The notes: generated by a model from the letters alone, not told the origin. Positions 1 to 8,726 are shown, numbered from the stretch's first letter. The stretch: DNA of 64,000 bases from Fertoeibacter niger (GCF_009380135.2 NZ_WHUT02000013.1:1-64000), one strand, 5' to 3'. A program made the numbers and translations.

Positions 1-331
1 CCGCCCGCATCCGCTCGGCCAAGGTGCCCTGCGGGGTGAACTCCAGCTCCAGCTCGCCCGCGAGATACTGGCGCATGAATTCGGCATTCTCGCCAACATA
101 GGAGGAGATCATCTTGCGCACCTGCCGGGTTTCAAGAAGCTGCCCCAGCCCGAACCCGTCAACCCCCGCATTGTTCGACGCCACCGTCAGATCTTTCGTG
201 CCCGCATCCCGGATCGCCGCAATCAGCAGCTCCGGGATCCCGCACAGCCCGAAGCCACCCGCCGCAATCACCATCCCGTCAAACAACACACCATCCAGCG
301 CCGAAGACGCATCCGCGTAGAGTTTTCCCAT
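1..331 (-). CDS. 3-oxoacid CoA-transferase subunit A, partial
   Basis: The ATG lies at 329-331 and the reading frame runs off the left edge of the window, so only about the first 110 residues are visible. They contain the family glycine motif [10 protein letters not shown] at about residues 25-34, typical of the alpha subunit of succinyl-CoA:3-oxoacid CoA-transferases (PcaI/ScoA family), which move CoA from succinyl-CoA to beta-ketoadipate or acetoacetate. It is the last visible gene of the minus-strand pca operon, 10 bp after the BKACE gene. Whether the substrate is beta-ketoadipate or acetoacetate cannot be decided from the fragment. The BKACE neighbour makes acetoacetate plausible, which is an inference. 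Confidence 0.88.
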   Translation of the reverse strand, partial: MGKLYADASSALDGVLFDGMVIAAGGFGLCGIPELLIAAIRDAGTKDLTVASNNAGVDGFGLGQLLETRQVRKMISSYVGENAEFMRQYLAGELELEFTPQGTLAERMRA

Positions 332-341
332 GTCGTCCTCC

Positions 342-1178
342 CTAGGCCGCGACCGGGCGCAGGCCCAGAATGCTGCGCGCCTGCTGCCATGTTGCCACGG
401 GCCGTTCGTATTTGTCGCACAATTCCACCGCGCGCCGGACCAGCGCCGCATTGGACGCGGCCAGCGTGTTGCGGTCAATCCGCACGTTGTCTTCCAGCCC
501 GGTGCGGGTATGGCCGCCCTTGCGGATCGCCCAGTCATTGATCGTGTGTTGCGCCGCACCAATGCCCGCCGCGCACCATTGCGCATCGGGGGCCAGACGT
601 TTCAGCGTTTCGATGTAGAAATCGAAGATCGGCTCATCCGCAGGCATGGCGTTTTTCACGCCCATGACGAATTGCACATAAAGCGGGCCTTTCAGCCGCC
701 CGTCCGCGGCCATCCGCGTGGCCTGCACGATATGGCTGAGGTCAAAGGCCTCAATCTCGGGCTTTACATCATGCGCCAGCATTTCCGAGGCCAGCCAGTC
801 GACCAGATCCGGCGGGTTTTCATAGACCCGGGTGGGAAAGTTGTTCGACCCCACCGAGAGCGAGGCCATGTCGGGCCGCAGGGGCAGCATGCCGCCGCGT
901 GCCTGCCCGGCACCGGACCGCCCGCCGGTGGAAAGCTGCACGATCAGGCCGGGGCAGTGCTTTTCCAGCCCTTCCTTCAGCGCCGCGAAACGCTCGGGGT
1001 CTGCCGTGGGTTTGCCCGCATCGTCGCGCACATGGCAATGGGCGATGCTGGCCCCGGCCTCGAACGCTTCCTGTGTGGATTCGATCTGTTCAGCAATGGT
1101 GATCGGCACCGCCGGGTTGTTTTCCTTGGTGGGCAACGAGCCTGTGATGGCGACGCAGAGGATGCAGGGGGTGGTCAT
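342..1178 (-). CDS. BKACE family beta-keto acid cleavage enzyme (DUF849)
   Basis: This 278-residue protein belongs to the 3-keto-5-aminohexanoate cleavage (BKACE, DUF849) family. These Zn enzymes react a beta-keto acid with acetyl-CoA to give acetoacetate and a new CoA ester. The metal-site motif HCHVRD is at residues 47-52 (His47, His49), and [11 protein letters not shown] is near the C-terminus, both family hallmarks. An upstream in-frame extension exists, but [13 protein letters not shown] is the usual N-terminus and sits 7 bp after the preceding gene. Its position between pcaG and a CoA-transferase gene suggests beta-ketoadipate as substrate, giving acetoacetate and succinyl-CoA. That substrate is inferred from context only. 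Confidence 0.88.
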   Translation of the reverse strand: MTTPCILCVAITGSLPTKENNPAVPITIAEQIESTQEAFEAGASIAHCHVRDDAGKPTADPERFAALKEGLEKHCPGLIVQLSTGGRSGAGQARGGMLPLRPDMASLSVGSNNFPTRVYENPPDLVDWLASEMLAHDVKPEIEAFDLSHIVQATRMAADGRLKGPLYVQFVMGVKNAMPADEPIFDFYIETLKRLAPDAQWCAAGIGAAQHTINDWAIRKGGHTRTGLEDNVRIDRNTLAASNAALVRRAVELCDKYERPVATWQQARSILGLRPVAA

Positions 1179-1185
1179 GGGGCCC

Positions 1186-1788
1186 TCAGATATCGAAGAA
1201 GACGGTTTCGGCGTCGCCTTGCAGGTGGATGTCAAAGCTGTAGGTGCCGGGCGCGGTTGCATGGGCCAGCAGGGTGGCGATGCGGTCTTTGTGCTCGACC
1301 CGCGCGAGAACGGGGCAGGCGGCGTTGGCTGGCGCTTCATCCGCGAAACAGATGCGGGTCTGCAACCCGATGTTGATGCCGCGCGCCACGATCCACAGCG
1401 CGATATGTGGCGTCATCAACTGGCCATTCGGGGCGGGCGCGCGGCCCGGCTTGATGGTGTGCAGCGTCCAGAAGCCGGTGTCGAAATCGGCGGCAAAGCG
1501 GGCCCAGCCGGTGACATTGGCATCGGCGCCGGGCTGGCCCGGATAGTGGCCCGCAGCATCGGCCTGCCAGCTTTCGATCATCACATCGCGCAGCACCATG
1601 CCCGCGCCGTCGATCACGCGGCCGGTGATGGTGATTGCCTGGCCCAAGGCACCGTCAAGCATCGGCGACACACCCAGATCAACCGGATAGGTGCCTGTAT
1701 TGCCAAGGAAATTCGGCATGCAGCCGATATGCACATAGGGGCCGGCGGTCTGTGAGGGGCTTTCCTTCAACTGGTGCAGGTTTTGCAT
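1186..1788 (-). CDS. pcaG: protocatechuate 3,4-dioxygenase alpha subunit
   Basis: PcaG is 200 residues long, the usual size, and carries the conserved N-terminal signature SPSQTAGPYVHIG at about residues 10-22. With PcaH it forms the ferric intradiol dioxygenase that opens the protocatechuate ring to 3-carboxy-cis,cis-muconate in the cytoplasm. The subunit shares the intradiol fold but lacks the full set of iron-binding Tyr/His residues, as expected for alpha subunits. Its ATG overlaps the pcaH stop by one base (TGATG), so the two chains are translationally coupled, fitting their 1:1 assembly. Confidence 0.95.
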   Translation of the reverse strand: MQNLHQLKESPSQTAGPYVHIGCMPNFLGNTGTYPVDLGVSPMLDGALGQAITITGRVIDGAGMVLRDVMIESWQADAAGHYPGQPGADANVTGWARFAADFDTGFWTLHTIKPGRAPAPNGQLMTPHIALWIVARGINIGLQTRICFADEAPANAACPVLARVEHKDRIATLLAHATAPGTYSFDIHLQGDAETVFFDI

Positions 1789-2522
1789 CACATCCCCTCC
1801 AGCCGGTTCTCGAAACGGGTCTGGCGGCGACCGCGCAGCACGATATCGAATTTGTAGGCCAGACAATCCATCGGGATCGCGGCGTTCATGTCCAGCGGGG
1901 CCACCAGTTGCCCGACGCCATCGGCGCTTGGAACCGTGTTGACGATGGGGCAGCGGGCGATCAGCGGGTCGCCCTCGAAATACATCTGGGTGATCAGGCG
2001 CTGGCCAAAGCCCGTGCCGAAGACCGAGAAATGGATGTGCATCGGTCGCCAGTCATTCGTGCGGTTCGGCCAGGGATAGGCCCCGGGCCGCACTGTCAGA
2101 AACTCATAGCGGCCGTCGGGCGCGGTGATCGCGCGGCCACAGCCGGCAAAATTCGGGTCCAGCGGCGCAAGATAGCCGTCTTTCTTGTGGCGGTAGCGGC
2201 CCCCGGCGTTGGCCTGCCAGATTTCCACCAGCACGCCCGGCACGGGACGCGCGCTATCGTCCAGCACCCGGCCGTGCACGATGATGCGTTCGCCGATGGC
2301 GGGCTGGCCGGTGAAGTTGAGGATCAGGTTGTTGTCCAGCGGCCCCAGGATGCTGTGGCCAAAGGCCGGGCCGGTTTCCTCGGTCAGGGTGGAGCCCAGG
2401 GCCACCAGCGCCCGCTGCGGTGCCCGCGTGACCGAGGTTTTGTAGTGCGGCGTATAGGCCGGGGGGTGCCAGTTGCGGTCGCGCCCGATCAGTGGGCCGG
2501 TGGCGGGGGCGGTGTCAGGCAT
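1788..2522 (-). CDS. pcaH: protocatechuate 3,4-dioxygenase beta subunit
   Basis: The beta subunit is 244 residues when started at [10 protein letters not shown], where the ATG overlaps the end of pcaC by 8 bp; longer in-frame extensions run inside pcaC and were rejected. It carries the catalytic non-haem Fe(III). The four expected ligands are visible as Tyr110, Tyr149, His162 and His164 ([11 protein letters not shown]), a constant offset of two from the Pseudomonas protein. It acts with PcaG on protocatechuate and O2. All catalytic residues are present, so the enzyme should be functional. Confidence 0.96.
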   Translation of the reverse strand: MPDTAPATGPLIGRDRNWHPPAYTPHYKTSVTRAPQRALVALGSTLTEETGPAFGHSILGPLDNNLILNFTGQPAIGERIIVHGRVLDDSARPVPGVLVEIWQANAGGRYRHKKDGYLAPLDPNFAGCGRAITAPDGRYEFLTVRPGAYPWPNRTNDWRPMHIHFSVFGTGFGQRLITQMYFEGDPLIARCPIVNTVPSADGVGQLVAPLDMNAAIPMDCLAYKFDIVLRGRRQTRFENRLEGM

Positions 2523-2910
2523 TCCGGGCCTCCATTTCGGCAAAGGTATCCTTGGCGATCTTGATGGCATGGTTGGCGCGCGGCACTCCGGCATAGATGG
2601 CGACATGCAGCAGCGCCTCCAGCACGTCGTCGCGGCTGGCACCGGTGTTGGCGGTGGCGCGGATATGCATGGCAAGCTCGTGGTCATTGCCCAGACCCGC
2701 CAGCAGGGCGATGGTCAGTATGGATCGTTCGCGCAGGCTGATCGTGTCGCGCGACCAGACATGGCCCCAGGCGGCCTCGGTGATAAGCGATTGAAATGGT
2801 GCGTCAAAAGCGGTTTTGGCGGCCTCGGCGCGGTTGACATGGGCGTCGCCCAGCACGCGGCGGCGGGTGGCCATGCCGACGATGTGGCGGTCGGAGGGGG
2901 CGTCAGACAT
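2515..2910 (-). CDS. pcaC: 4-carboxymuconolactone decarboxylase
   Basis: This 131-residue protein is a stand-alone carboxymuconolactone decarboxylase of normal length, not fused to PcaD as in some bacteria. It converts gamma-carboxymuconolactone to beta-ketoadipate enol-lactone. The [17 protein letters not shown] stretch and the [22 protein letters not shown] region are typical of the family. It overlaps pcaD by 8 bp upstream and pcaH by 8 bp downstream, so pcaDCHG forms a tight coupled operon. No pcaB (cycloisomerase) is visible here and it must lie elsewhere. Confidence 0.93.
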   Translation of the reverse strand: MSDAPSDRHIVGMATRRRVLGDAHVNRAEAAKTAFDAPFQSLITEAAWGHVWSRDTISLRERSILTIALLAGLGNDHELAMHIRATANTGASRDDVLEALLHVAIYAGVPRANHAIKIAKDTFAEMEARNA

Positions 2911-3688
2911 GGGCGATGTCCTTCAGGAAAGTCGTGATAAGGGCGGCATGGGCCGCAGGTGCCTCGACGCAGGGCAGATGGCCCGCGCCGGGAATGCAGT
3001 GGTAGGCGGCCCGGGGGATCAGCCGGGCGGTGGCCTGCACCAGATCGGGCGGTGTCGCCCCGTCCTCCGATCCGGCGATCACCAGCACGGGCAGCCGCAG
3101 GGTGGCGGTATCGGCGGTCAGGTCGGCCGCGGCGATGGCCCCGCAGGCAAGGGCATAGCCCTCGGCGGGGCTGCGGGCCAGCATGTTGCGCCAGGGGGCA
3201 AGGGCGGGCGTCGCGCGGAAGGGGGCGGCGAACCAGCGTTCCATCACCCCATCGGAGATGGAGCCCAGACCGCCCGCCTGCACAGCGTCAATCCGCGCCT
3301 GCCAGCTTTCCGCCGTACCGATTTTCGCGGCGGAGTTGGAGATGACCAGCCCGCGCAACACCTCAGGGTGCCGAAAGGCCAGCGATTGCCCGATCAGCCC
3401 GCCGATCGACAGGCCGACAAAAACGACGGGCCGCAGTCCCAGTGCCGAGATCAGCGCCGCCGCATCATCCGCCAGATCGGCAATCGAGAATGCGCCCGAT
3501 CCATCTGACAGCCCATGGCCGCGCTTGTCATAGCGGACCACCCGCAGGCCCGGGGGCAGCAGGGGCAGCAAGGCATCCCATAGCCGCAGATCGGTGCCCA
3601 GCGAATTGGCAAAGACCACGGCGGGGCCATCCTGCGGGCCATGGTCGGCAAAATGCATCGCCCCCCAGGGCCGCGTCAGAACTTGCAT
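2903..3688 (-). CDS. pcaD: 3-oxoadipate enol-lactonase
   Basis: PcaD is a 261-residue alpha/beta hydrolase that opens beta-ketoadipate enol-lactone to beta-ketoadipate. The nucleophile elbow GLSIGG places the catalytic serine at Ser94, and the catalytic histidine is in GAGHLPCVEAP near residue 237. It is the first gene of the minus-strand pca operon. A 78-bp intergenic gap with a PcaQ-type dyad separates it from the divergent pcaQ regulator, so transcription is probably switched on by PcaQ when beta-carboxymuconate-type intermediates accumulate, as known in rhizobia. Confidence 0.93.
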   Translation of the reverse strand: MQVLTRPWGAMHFADHGPQDGPAVVFANSLGTDLRLWDALLPLLPPGLRVVRYDKRGHGLSDGSGAFSIADLADDAAALISALGLRPVVFVGLSIGGLIGQSLAFRHPEVLRGLVISNSAAKIGTAESWQARIDAVQAGGLGSISDGVMERWFAAPFRATPALAPWRNMLARSPAEGYALACGAIAAADLTADTATLRLPVLVIAGSEDGATPPDLVQATARLIPRAAYHCIPGAGHLPCVEAPAAHAALITTFLKDIAHV

Positions 3689-3758
3689 GAATGTCTCCTC
3701 TTATCCATAATCTGCCACAAAAGAACGGGGCGGAATAATGCAAAATGCGGCTTCACTC

Positions 3759-3774
3759 ATAACCGTATGATTAT
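3759..3774. promoter_or_regulatory. candidate PcaQ binding dyad
   Basis: ATAACC-N4-GATTAT lies in the pcaD-pcaQ intergenic region. It matches the ATAACC-N4-GGTTA-type dyad described for PcaQ of Sinorhizobium, with one deviation in the right arm (GATTAT). It overlaps both possible pcaQ start codons (3767 and 3773), which would suit autoregulation as well as activation of pcaD. Seen by eye only. Confidence 0.6.
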
Positions 3775-4678
3775 GCATCCGGGCATTAAGCTGCGGCATA
3801 TCCGGGCGTTTCTGGATATTGCCGCCGAGGGCAGCCTGACGGCGGTGGCCCGGGCGCAGGGCATCACCCAGCCCGCGCTGTCGCGCAGCCTTGCAGAGCT
3901 GGAGGCGTTGCTGGGCCAGCCCTTGTTTCACCGGCAGGGCCGCAGGCTGGTGCTGACCGAGGCGGGCGCGCTGTTTCGCCGCCATGCCGGGCAGGGCGTG
4001 CAGGCGTTCGAGGCGGCCTGGGGTGCCTTGCGGCCCGGCACCGGCGGCACCTTGCGGCTGGGCGTGTTGCCCACGGCGGCCACGCGGCTGGTGCCGCTGG
4101 TTGCGCTGCGGTTCCGCACGCTGAACCCCGATACGGTTCTGTCGGTCATATCCGGCCCGCATGCCTATCTGATGCGCAACCTGCGCGAGGGCGGCATCGA
4201 CCTGATGGTGGGCCGCATGCCGCAGGCCGCCGACATGCCCGACCTCAGCTTTGACCATCTGTATGAAGAGCAGGTGGTGCTGTGTGCCCGCGCCGGGCAT
4301 CCGCTGGCGCGGATGCCAGTGGCCGAGGTCCTGCGCCGCGTGCCGCTGGTCCTGCCGCCCGAAGGCGCCGTCATCCGCCCGGCGGTCGAGGACTACATGG
4401 CCTCGCTGGGTCTGGCCGGGGTGGGGGCGGCGTTTGAAACCGTGTCCTTTGCCATCGGTCGGGGCCTTGTGCTGGGGTCGGATGCGGTCTGGTTCATCTC
4501 CAAGGGTGTGATCGGCGACGATCTGGCGCGCGGCGATCTGATGCTGATCCCGACGGGCGACCGTTTTCTGTCCGGCTCGGTCGGGCTGACACGGCGGCAG
4601 GCGGCGGCGGGTGGGGCAGGTGTCGATCTGCTGGTCGAACTGACCCGTGCTGCGGTGGCCGAAGGCGCGCATCGCTGA
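3767..4678 (+). CDS. pcaQ: LysR-type regulator of the pca operon
   Basis: The 303-residue protein is a LysR-type regulator with an N-terminal winged helix-turn-helix (about residues 8-67; GSLTAVARAQGITQPALSRS is the recognition region) and a C-terminal inducer domain. It is transcribed divergently from pcaDCHG, the standard arrangement of PcaQ, which activates pca genes for protocatechuate breakdown. The start is ATG 3767 or ATG 3773; an upstream in-frame extension to 3641 would run into pcaD and was rejected. The identity as PcaQ rests on context plus the adjacent dyad. Confidence 0.9.
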   Translation: MIMHPGIKLRHIRAFLDIAAEGSLTAVARAQGITQPALSRSLAELEALLGQPLFHRQGRRLVLTEAGALFRRHAGQGVQAFEAAWGALRPGTGGTLRLGVLPTAATRLVPLVALRFRTLNPDTVLSVISGPHAYLMRNLREGGIDLMVGRMPQAADMPDLSFDHLYEEQVVLCARAGHPLARMPVAEVLRRVPLVLPPEGAVIRPAVEDYMASLGLAGVGAAFETVSFAIGRGLVLGSDAVWFISKGVIGDDLARGDLMLIPTGDRFLSGSVGLTRRQAAAGGAGVDLLVELTRAAVAEGAHR

Positions 4679-4771
4679 CCAAAGCCCTGTCTGCGACATC
4701 AAATGTCAGAATTCAGCGCGGAAATGTCGAGTTTCTGCCGCGCGGCATCGGGCGGATCGCCTAATCTGGGC

Positions 4772-4956
4772 AGGCAAGGTGTTCTGCTGCCGGTTGCCCG
4801 GCGTCGGGAAGAATTGGGAAGCCGGTGCAAGACCGGCGCTGCCCCCGCAACGGTAAACGACGTGCGGTGCTGCGGGAGACCACTGGGAAAACCCCGGGAA
4901 GGTGCAGCATCCGGGCCGCAAGGCCCGCGTCCCAGCCCGGAAACCAGCCTTGCGCC
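4772..4956 (+). ncRNA. cobalamin (B12) riboswitch
   Basis: The transcript leader contains the conserved cobalamin riboswitch core. GGGAAGCCGGTGCAAGACC and the following GCTGCCCCCGCAACGGTAA are in order. Further on come an ACCACTGGGAA segment, a GCCGCAAGGC hairpin and a B12 box at about 4933-4951 reading AGCCCGGAAACCAGCCT. The ends GCAAGG (4774-4779) and CCTTGC can pair as P1. A hairpin pair further on (CCGGGCTCACGCTCCGG and TCGCGGGGCGCGA, about 4965-5010) precedes the GGAGG ribosome site at about 5013. This suggests control of translation or premature termination of the downstream Rieske gene. Adenosylcobalamin would normally repress expression. Confidence 0.93.
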
Positions 4957-5023
4957 GAATCAACCGCCGGGCTCACGCTCCGGCATACCCATATGTCGCG
5001 GGGCGCGACCACCGGAGGCTTTC

Positions 5024-6262
5024 ATGCTGGCAGACCACGATGCCCTTACCCTGTTGCGCAACCGCAAACCCAATCACGCGCTGGAACAGCCACTGTATTG
5101 CGACCCCGGGGTGTTTCAGGCCGATCTTGATCAATTGTGGTACAAGGACTGGCTGTTCGCCATTCCAGCCTGCGAAATACCCAAGACCGGCAATTTCGTG
5201 ACGATGCAGGTGGGGGCCTATCCCGTGGTGATCGTGCGCGGGGCCGACAAGCAGATACGCGCCTTTCACAACGTCTGCCGTCACCGGGGCCAGCGCCTGT
5301 GTTCGGTCGTCAAGGGGTCCAGCCCCAAACTGGTCTGCCCCTATCACCAGTGGACCTATGAGCTGGATGGCCGGCTTTTGTATGCCCGCGACATGGACAA
5401 AGGCTTTGACCCCGCCGCCCATGGCCTGAAACCCGTGCATTGCGCCGTGGCGGGGGGCCTTGTGTTCATCTCGCTGGCCAAGGATGCGCCTGCGTTTGAG
5501 CCGCTGGGGGCTTCGCTGAACGATTATCTGGCCCCGCACATGCTGGACGAGGCCAAGGTGGTGCACACCTCGACCATCGTGGAAAACGGCAACTGGAAAC
5601 TGGTGATCGAGAACAACCGCGAATGCTATCATTGTGGCGGCAACCACCCGTCGCTGTGCCGCACATTTTCCGACAAGCCGGTGATCACCGCGCCCAATGA
5701 TCTGGGCGAGGCGACCGAAGTGACCCGTCACTGGGACAGGTGCGAGGCCGCTGGCCTGCCGTCGCGTTTCCTTTTGCACCCCACGGCACAATGGCGTCTG
5801 GCCCGCGTGCCGCTGCTGGACGGTGCAGAAAGCTATACGATGGATACGAAACGCGCGGTGGCCAAGCCGCTGGGCCGCATGCCGTTCTTTGACGCGGGAA
5901 GCCTCTTGTTCTTCCATTACCCGAACAGCTGGAACCATTTCCTTGGCGATCATGCCATCGTGTTCCGCATCCTGCCGCTGACGCCCACGACCACCGAGGT
6001 CACGACGAAGTGGATCGTCCACAAGGATGCCGTCGAAGGCGTGGATTTCGACATGAAGCGCATGACCGAAGTGTGGCTGGCCACCAATGACGAGGATCGC
6101 CGCGTGGTCGAGGAAAATCAGGCGGGCATCCTGTCGCCGGCATACGAGCCCGGCCCCTATTCCAGCCTGCACGAAGATGGCGTGATCCAGTTCATCGACT
6201 GGTATGCCAACACGATGATCCAGCGCCTGTCGCCGCAGCCCTCTGCCATGGCGGCGGAATAA
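5024..6262 (+). CDS. gbcA: Rieske non-haem iron monooxygenase, glycine betaine demethylase type
   Basis: This 412-residue Rieske oxygenase closely resembles GbcA, which oxidatively removes one methyl group from glycine betaine to give dimethylglycine and formaldehyde. The [2Fe-2S] ligands are Cys85, His87, Cys105 and His108 (CRHRG, CPYHQW). The mononuclear iron region NNRECYHCGGNHP holds Glu200, His203 and His208. The later stretches TTKWIVHKDAVEGVDF and the C-terminal FIDWYANTM segment are GbcA-like. GGAGG precedes the ATG; the frame is open further upstream through the riboswitch, but that extension is not coding. The reductase gene follows after 1 bp. Control by a cobalamin riboswitch is unusual for this family. 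Stachydrine or another betaine remains possible as substrate. Confidence 0.85.
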   Translation: MLADHDALTLLRNRKPNHALEQPLYCDPGVFQADLDQLWYKDWLFAIPACEIPKTGNFVTMQVGAYPVVIVRGADKQIRAFHNVCRHRGQRLCSVVKGSSPKLVCPYHQWTYELDGRLLYARDMDKGFDPAAHGLKPVHCAVAGGLVFISLAKDAPAFEPLGASLNDYLAPHMLDEAKVVHTSTIVENGNWKLVIENNRECYHCGGNHPSLCRTFSDKPVITAPNDLGEATEVTRHWDRCEAAGLPSRFLLHPTAQWRLARVPLLDGAESYTMDTKRAVAKPLGRMPFFDAGSLLFFHYPNSWNHFLGDHAIVFRILPLTPTTTEVTTKWIVHKDAVEGVDFDMKRMTEVWLATNDEDRRVVEENQAGILSPAYEPGPYSSLHEDGVIQFIDWYANTMIQRLSPQPSAMAAE

Positions 6263-6263
6263 C

Positions 6264-7337
6264 ATGGTCGCCGCAAGCCTGGCCCGCACCGCACCCTGGC
6301 GGGATGATGAGTTGCTGGAGTGCGTCATGGTGGTGCCCGAGGCGCCCAATGTCGCCACTTTTGCCTTCCGCGCGCCGTCGGGCGGGTGGTTCGACTATCT
6401 GCCCGGCCAGTTCATGACGCTGGAATTGCCGGTCCCCGGCGGCACGATTCACCGCACCTACACGATTTCCAGCAGCCCCTCGCGCCCCCTGTCACTGTCG
6501 ATCACCGTCAAGGCGCAGGCGAACAGCATCGGGTCGCGCTGGATGCTGGACAACCTGAAACCGGGGATGAAAATCCGCGCCTTTGGCCCGGCGGGGATTT
6601 TCTCGGCGCTGAATGAAAATGCGCCCAAGCACCTGTTCATTTCCGCCGGGTCGGGCATCACGCCGATGATGTCGATGACCACCTATCTGTGGGATCACGG
6701 CACCCAGCCCGACATCGTGTTCATCAACTGCGCGCGCCGCCCGTCGGAAGTGATCTTCCGCGAACGGCTGGAGCATATGGCCTGCCGCGTGCCGGGACTG
6801 AAGCTGAAATTCGTGGTCGAAGAGCCCGATCCCTACCGCGTCTGGACCGGCTATCAGGGCCAGTTCAACCAGCTGATGCTGGGGCTGATGGCACCTGATT
6901 ACCTGGACCGCGAGGTGTATTGCTGCGGGCCGGAGCCGTTCATGCAGGCTGTGCGCGACATGCTGATCGCGCTGGGCTTTGACATGGCGCATTACCATCA
7001 GGAAAGCTTCCAGGCCCCGGTGACAACCGAGGCCGAGGCCCCGGTGCTGGATGATGTGGTGCCCGATGCCGACACGGCGGCTGAAATCGTGTTTGACAGT
7101 TCTGAAGTCACCCGCGCCTGCGACCAGACCGATACCGTGCTGGCGGTGGCCAAAGCGGCGGGGCTGAACATCCCGTCGGGCTGCACATTCGGCCTGTGTG
7201 GCACCTGCAAGATCCGCAAGCTGGAGGGTGAGGTGCATATGGTCCACAACGGCGGCATATCGGATGACGACATCGCCGAGGGCTATATCCTAGCCTGCTG
7301 TTCCAAGCCCATCGGGCGGGTGGTGGTCGAAGTGTGA
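6264..7337 (+). CDS. gbcB: ferredoxin-NAD(P)H reductase partner of the betaine monooxygenase
   Basis: The 357-residue protein has an FNR-type FAD domain (RTYTISSSPSRP motif, about residues 68-79), an NAD(P) domain (FISAGSGITPMMSM) and a C-terminal plant-type [2Fe-2S] ferredoxin domain. The cluster ligands are Cys307, Cys312, Cys315 and Cys345 or Cys346 (SGCTFGLCGTC). It passes electrons from NADH to the Rieske oxygenase encoded immediately upstream. The ATG follows the gbcA stop by one base, so the two are translated as a pair and share the riboswitch. This domain order matches GbcB. Confidence 0.87.
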   Translation: MVAASLARTAPWRDDELLECVMVVPEAPNVATFAFRAPSGGWFDYLPGQFMTLELPVPGGTIHRTYTISSSPSRPLSLSITVKAQANSIGSRWMLDNLKPGMKIRAFGPAGIFSALNENAPKHLFISAGSGITPMMSMTTYLWDHGTQPDIVFINCARRPSEVIFRERLEHMACRVPGLKLKFVVEEPDPYRVWTGYQGQFNQLMLGLMAPDYLDREVYCCGPEPFMQAVRDMLIALGFDMAHYHQESFQAPVTTEAEAPVLDDVVPDADTAAEIVFDSSEVTRACDQTDTVLAVAKAAGLNIPSGCTFGLCGTCKIRKLEGEVHMVHNGGISDDDIAEGYILACCSKPIGRVVVEV

Positions 7338-7367
7338 CGGGCGCTTGACCGTCCTCAGCCTCCACCC

Positions 7368-8726
7368 TCAGCCCTCGGTCATCCGCCGTTCGCTCATCCG
7401 GTGCAGCACGCGGGGCATCACATTGGCCAGCAGAAAGCCGGTGGTGATACCCTGACGCGGCGTTTCGGTTGGTATGGCGGGCCTTGCCTTGCGGCGGGCC
7501 TCGCCCGGGGCGATGCGCGACACGGCTTCGGCCACATCAAGAATATGCTCGAACGCCGCATCCGCGCCGATCACGGCGATTTCGTCTGCGGGCATCCGGG
7601 CCATGCGCCCGCCCACGATGATCTTCAGCGCGGGCAGGTCAGGCTCGGCCCGCAGCGCGCCGATCAGCCCGATCATCCGGTCATCGCCTGTGCCCGGGTC
7701 CATCTGTCCGGCAGCCAGCACCAGCGTTGACGCGCCGTTGCGCTTCACCCGGTCGATCAGCGCCAACTCGCTTTCGGGATACAGCACCGAGGTGGACCAT
7801 CCTGCCCCGCGCAGGATCTCGCCCGAAATCGTCGCTTCCAGAAACTGCGCGTCGCCGGGGGCCGAGGATACCGTGACTTCGCCGCGCGCATGTTCGGGGT
7901 CGGGCAGGTGGTGGATGCGCCGCAGCACCATCTGCAAGGCCGCCGAGGCCAGCGTGGCCTGCGCCTTTGACAGCCGGTCGCCGGACAGCGCCTCGCCCAT
8001 CGTGGCGGTGATCGCCTGATACAGCCGGCCGAAATCAGACGGCAGCGGGCCATAACCGCGCACCAGCCCCTCGATCTCGCCCACATGGCTGAACGGGTCA
8101 GACTGCACCAGCAGGGCGGTCAACGCCGCTGCCGTATCCTGCAACGTGTTGCGGCTGACCTTGCGCAGCGGGGCCGCCCGCAAGGCCACGCGGGCAATCG
8201 GCTGCGGCCGGGCACGCCACACCGGCACCAGGTTTTCAAGCGGCTCATGCACGGCGCGGCAGGCGTCGGCCAGAAAACCGCCGATGGCCTGCACCTCGGT
8301 TGCGGCGATCGGGTGGCCCGCGTCGGGCATCATCGCCTCGCCCAGAACCACGACATGCTCGCGTTCGGCCAGGGTCATCAGCTCGGCATCCTCTTCGCCG
8401 CAGCACAGTTGCATGTGCCATTCGGCATAGCGGCGCACCGGCAGCGGCTCGATCACCAACACTTCGATGTCGCTGTGCCGCCGGTCGGTGCGGATCATGC
8501 TCATCACCTCGGTCACGGCGCCGTTCGTGCCCTCCAGCCATTGCAGGAAGCGGCCATGGTCATAAAACAAGACCCCGGTGACGTTTCTGGCGTTGTTCTG
8601 GCGCTGTGCGCTTTCGACGATGGCCAGAACATCGGGCACGTCAAGGCCCGGCTGCGCAACGCTGCGGTAACAAAGCGAGACGAGCCCGGCTGTGGCCCCG
8701 TTTACGCTGCTGATCGAACCGGACAT
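7368..8726 (-). CDS. AppA-like BLUF-SCHIC blue-light/redox antirepressor
   Basis: The 452-residue protein starts with a BLUF flavin photoreceptor domain (about residues 14-105). Its key residues align with AppA of Rhodobacter at a constant offset of one: Tyr20, Asn44, Gln62 and Trp103. The C-terminal half (about 180-400) resembles the SCHIC/cobalamin-binding-like domain that binds haem in AppA. AppA relieves PpsR repression of photosynthesis genes in response to light and oxygen. The cysteine-rich tail of AppA is missing; the protein ends in MPRVLHRMSERRMTEG with no cysteine. An in-frame upstream extension lacks BLUF similarity; GGGGAGTGGAGCGC precedes the chosen ATG. It faces gbcB tail to tail. 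Confidence 0.88.
   Translation of the reverse strand: MSGSISSVNGATAGLVSLCYRSVAQPGLDVPDVLAIVESAQRQNNARNVTGVLFYDHGRFLQWLEGTNGAVTEVMSMIRTDRRHSDIEVLVIEPLPVRRYAEWHMQLCCGEEDAELMTLAEREHVVVLGEAMMPDAGHPIAATEVQAIGGFLADACRAVHEPLENLVPVWRARPQPIARVALRAAPLRKVSRNTLQDTAAALTALLVQSDPFSHVGEIEGLVRGYGPLPSDFGRLYQAITATMGEALSGDRLSKAQATLASAALQMVLRRIHHLPDPEHARGEVTVSSAPGDAQFLEATISGEILRGAGWSTSVLYPESELALIDRVKRNGASTLVLAAGQMDPGTGDDRMIGLIGALRAEPDLPALKIIVGGRMARMPADEIAVIGADAAFEHILDVAEAVSRIAPGEARRKARPAIPTETPRQGITTGFLLANVMPRVLHRMSERRMTEG

Noticed and set aside
4703-5023. In-frame upstream extension of the gbcA reading frame
   Set aside because: It runs through the cobalamin riboswitch, lacks Rieske-family sequence and the ATG at 5024 has a proper GGAGG site.
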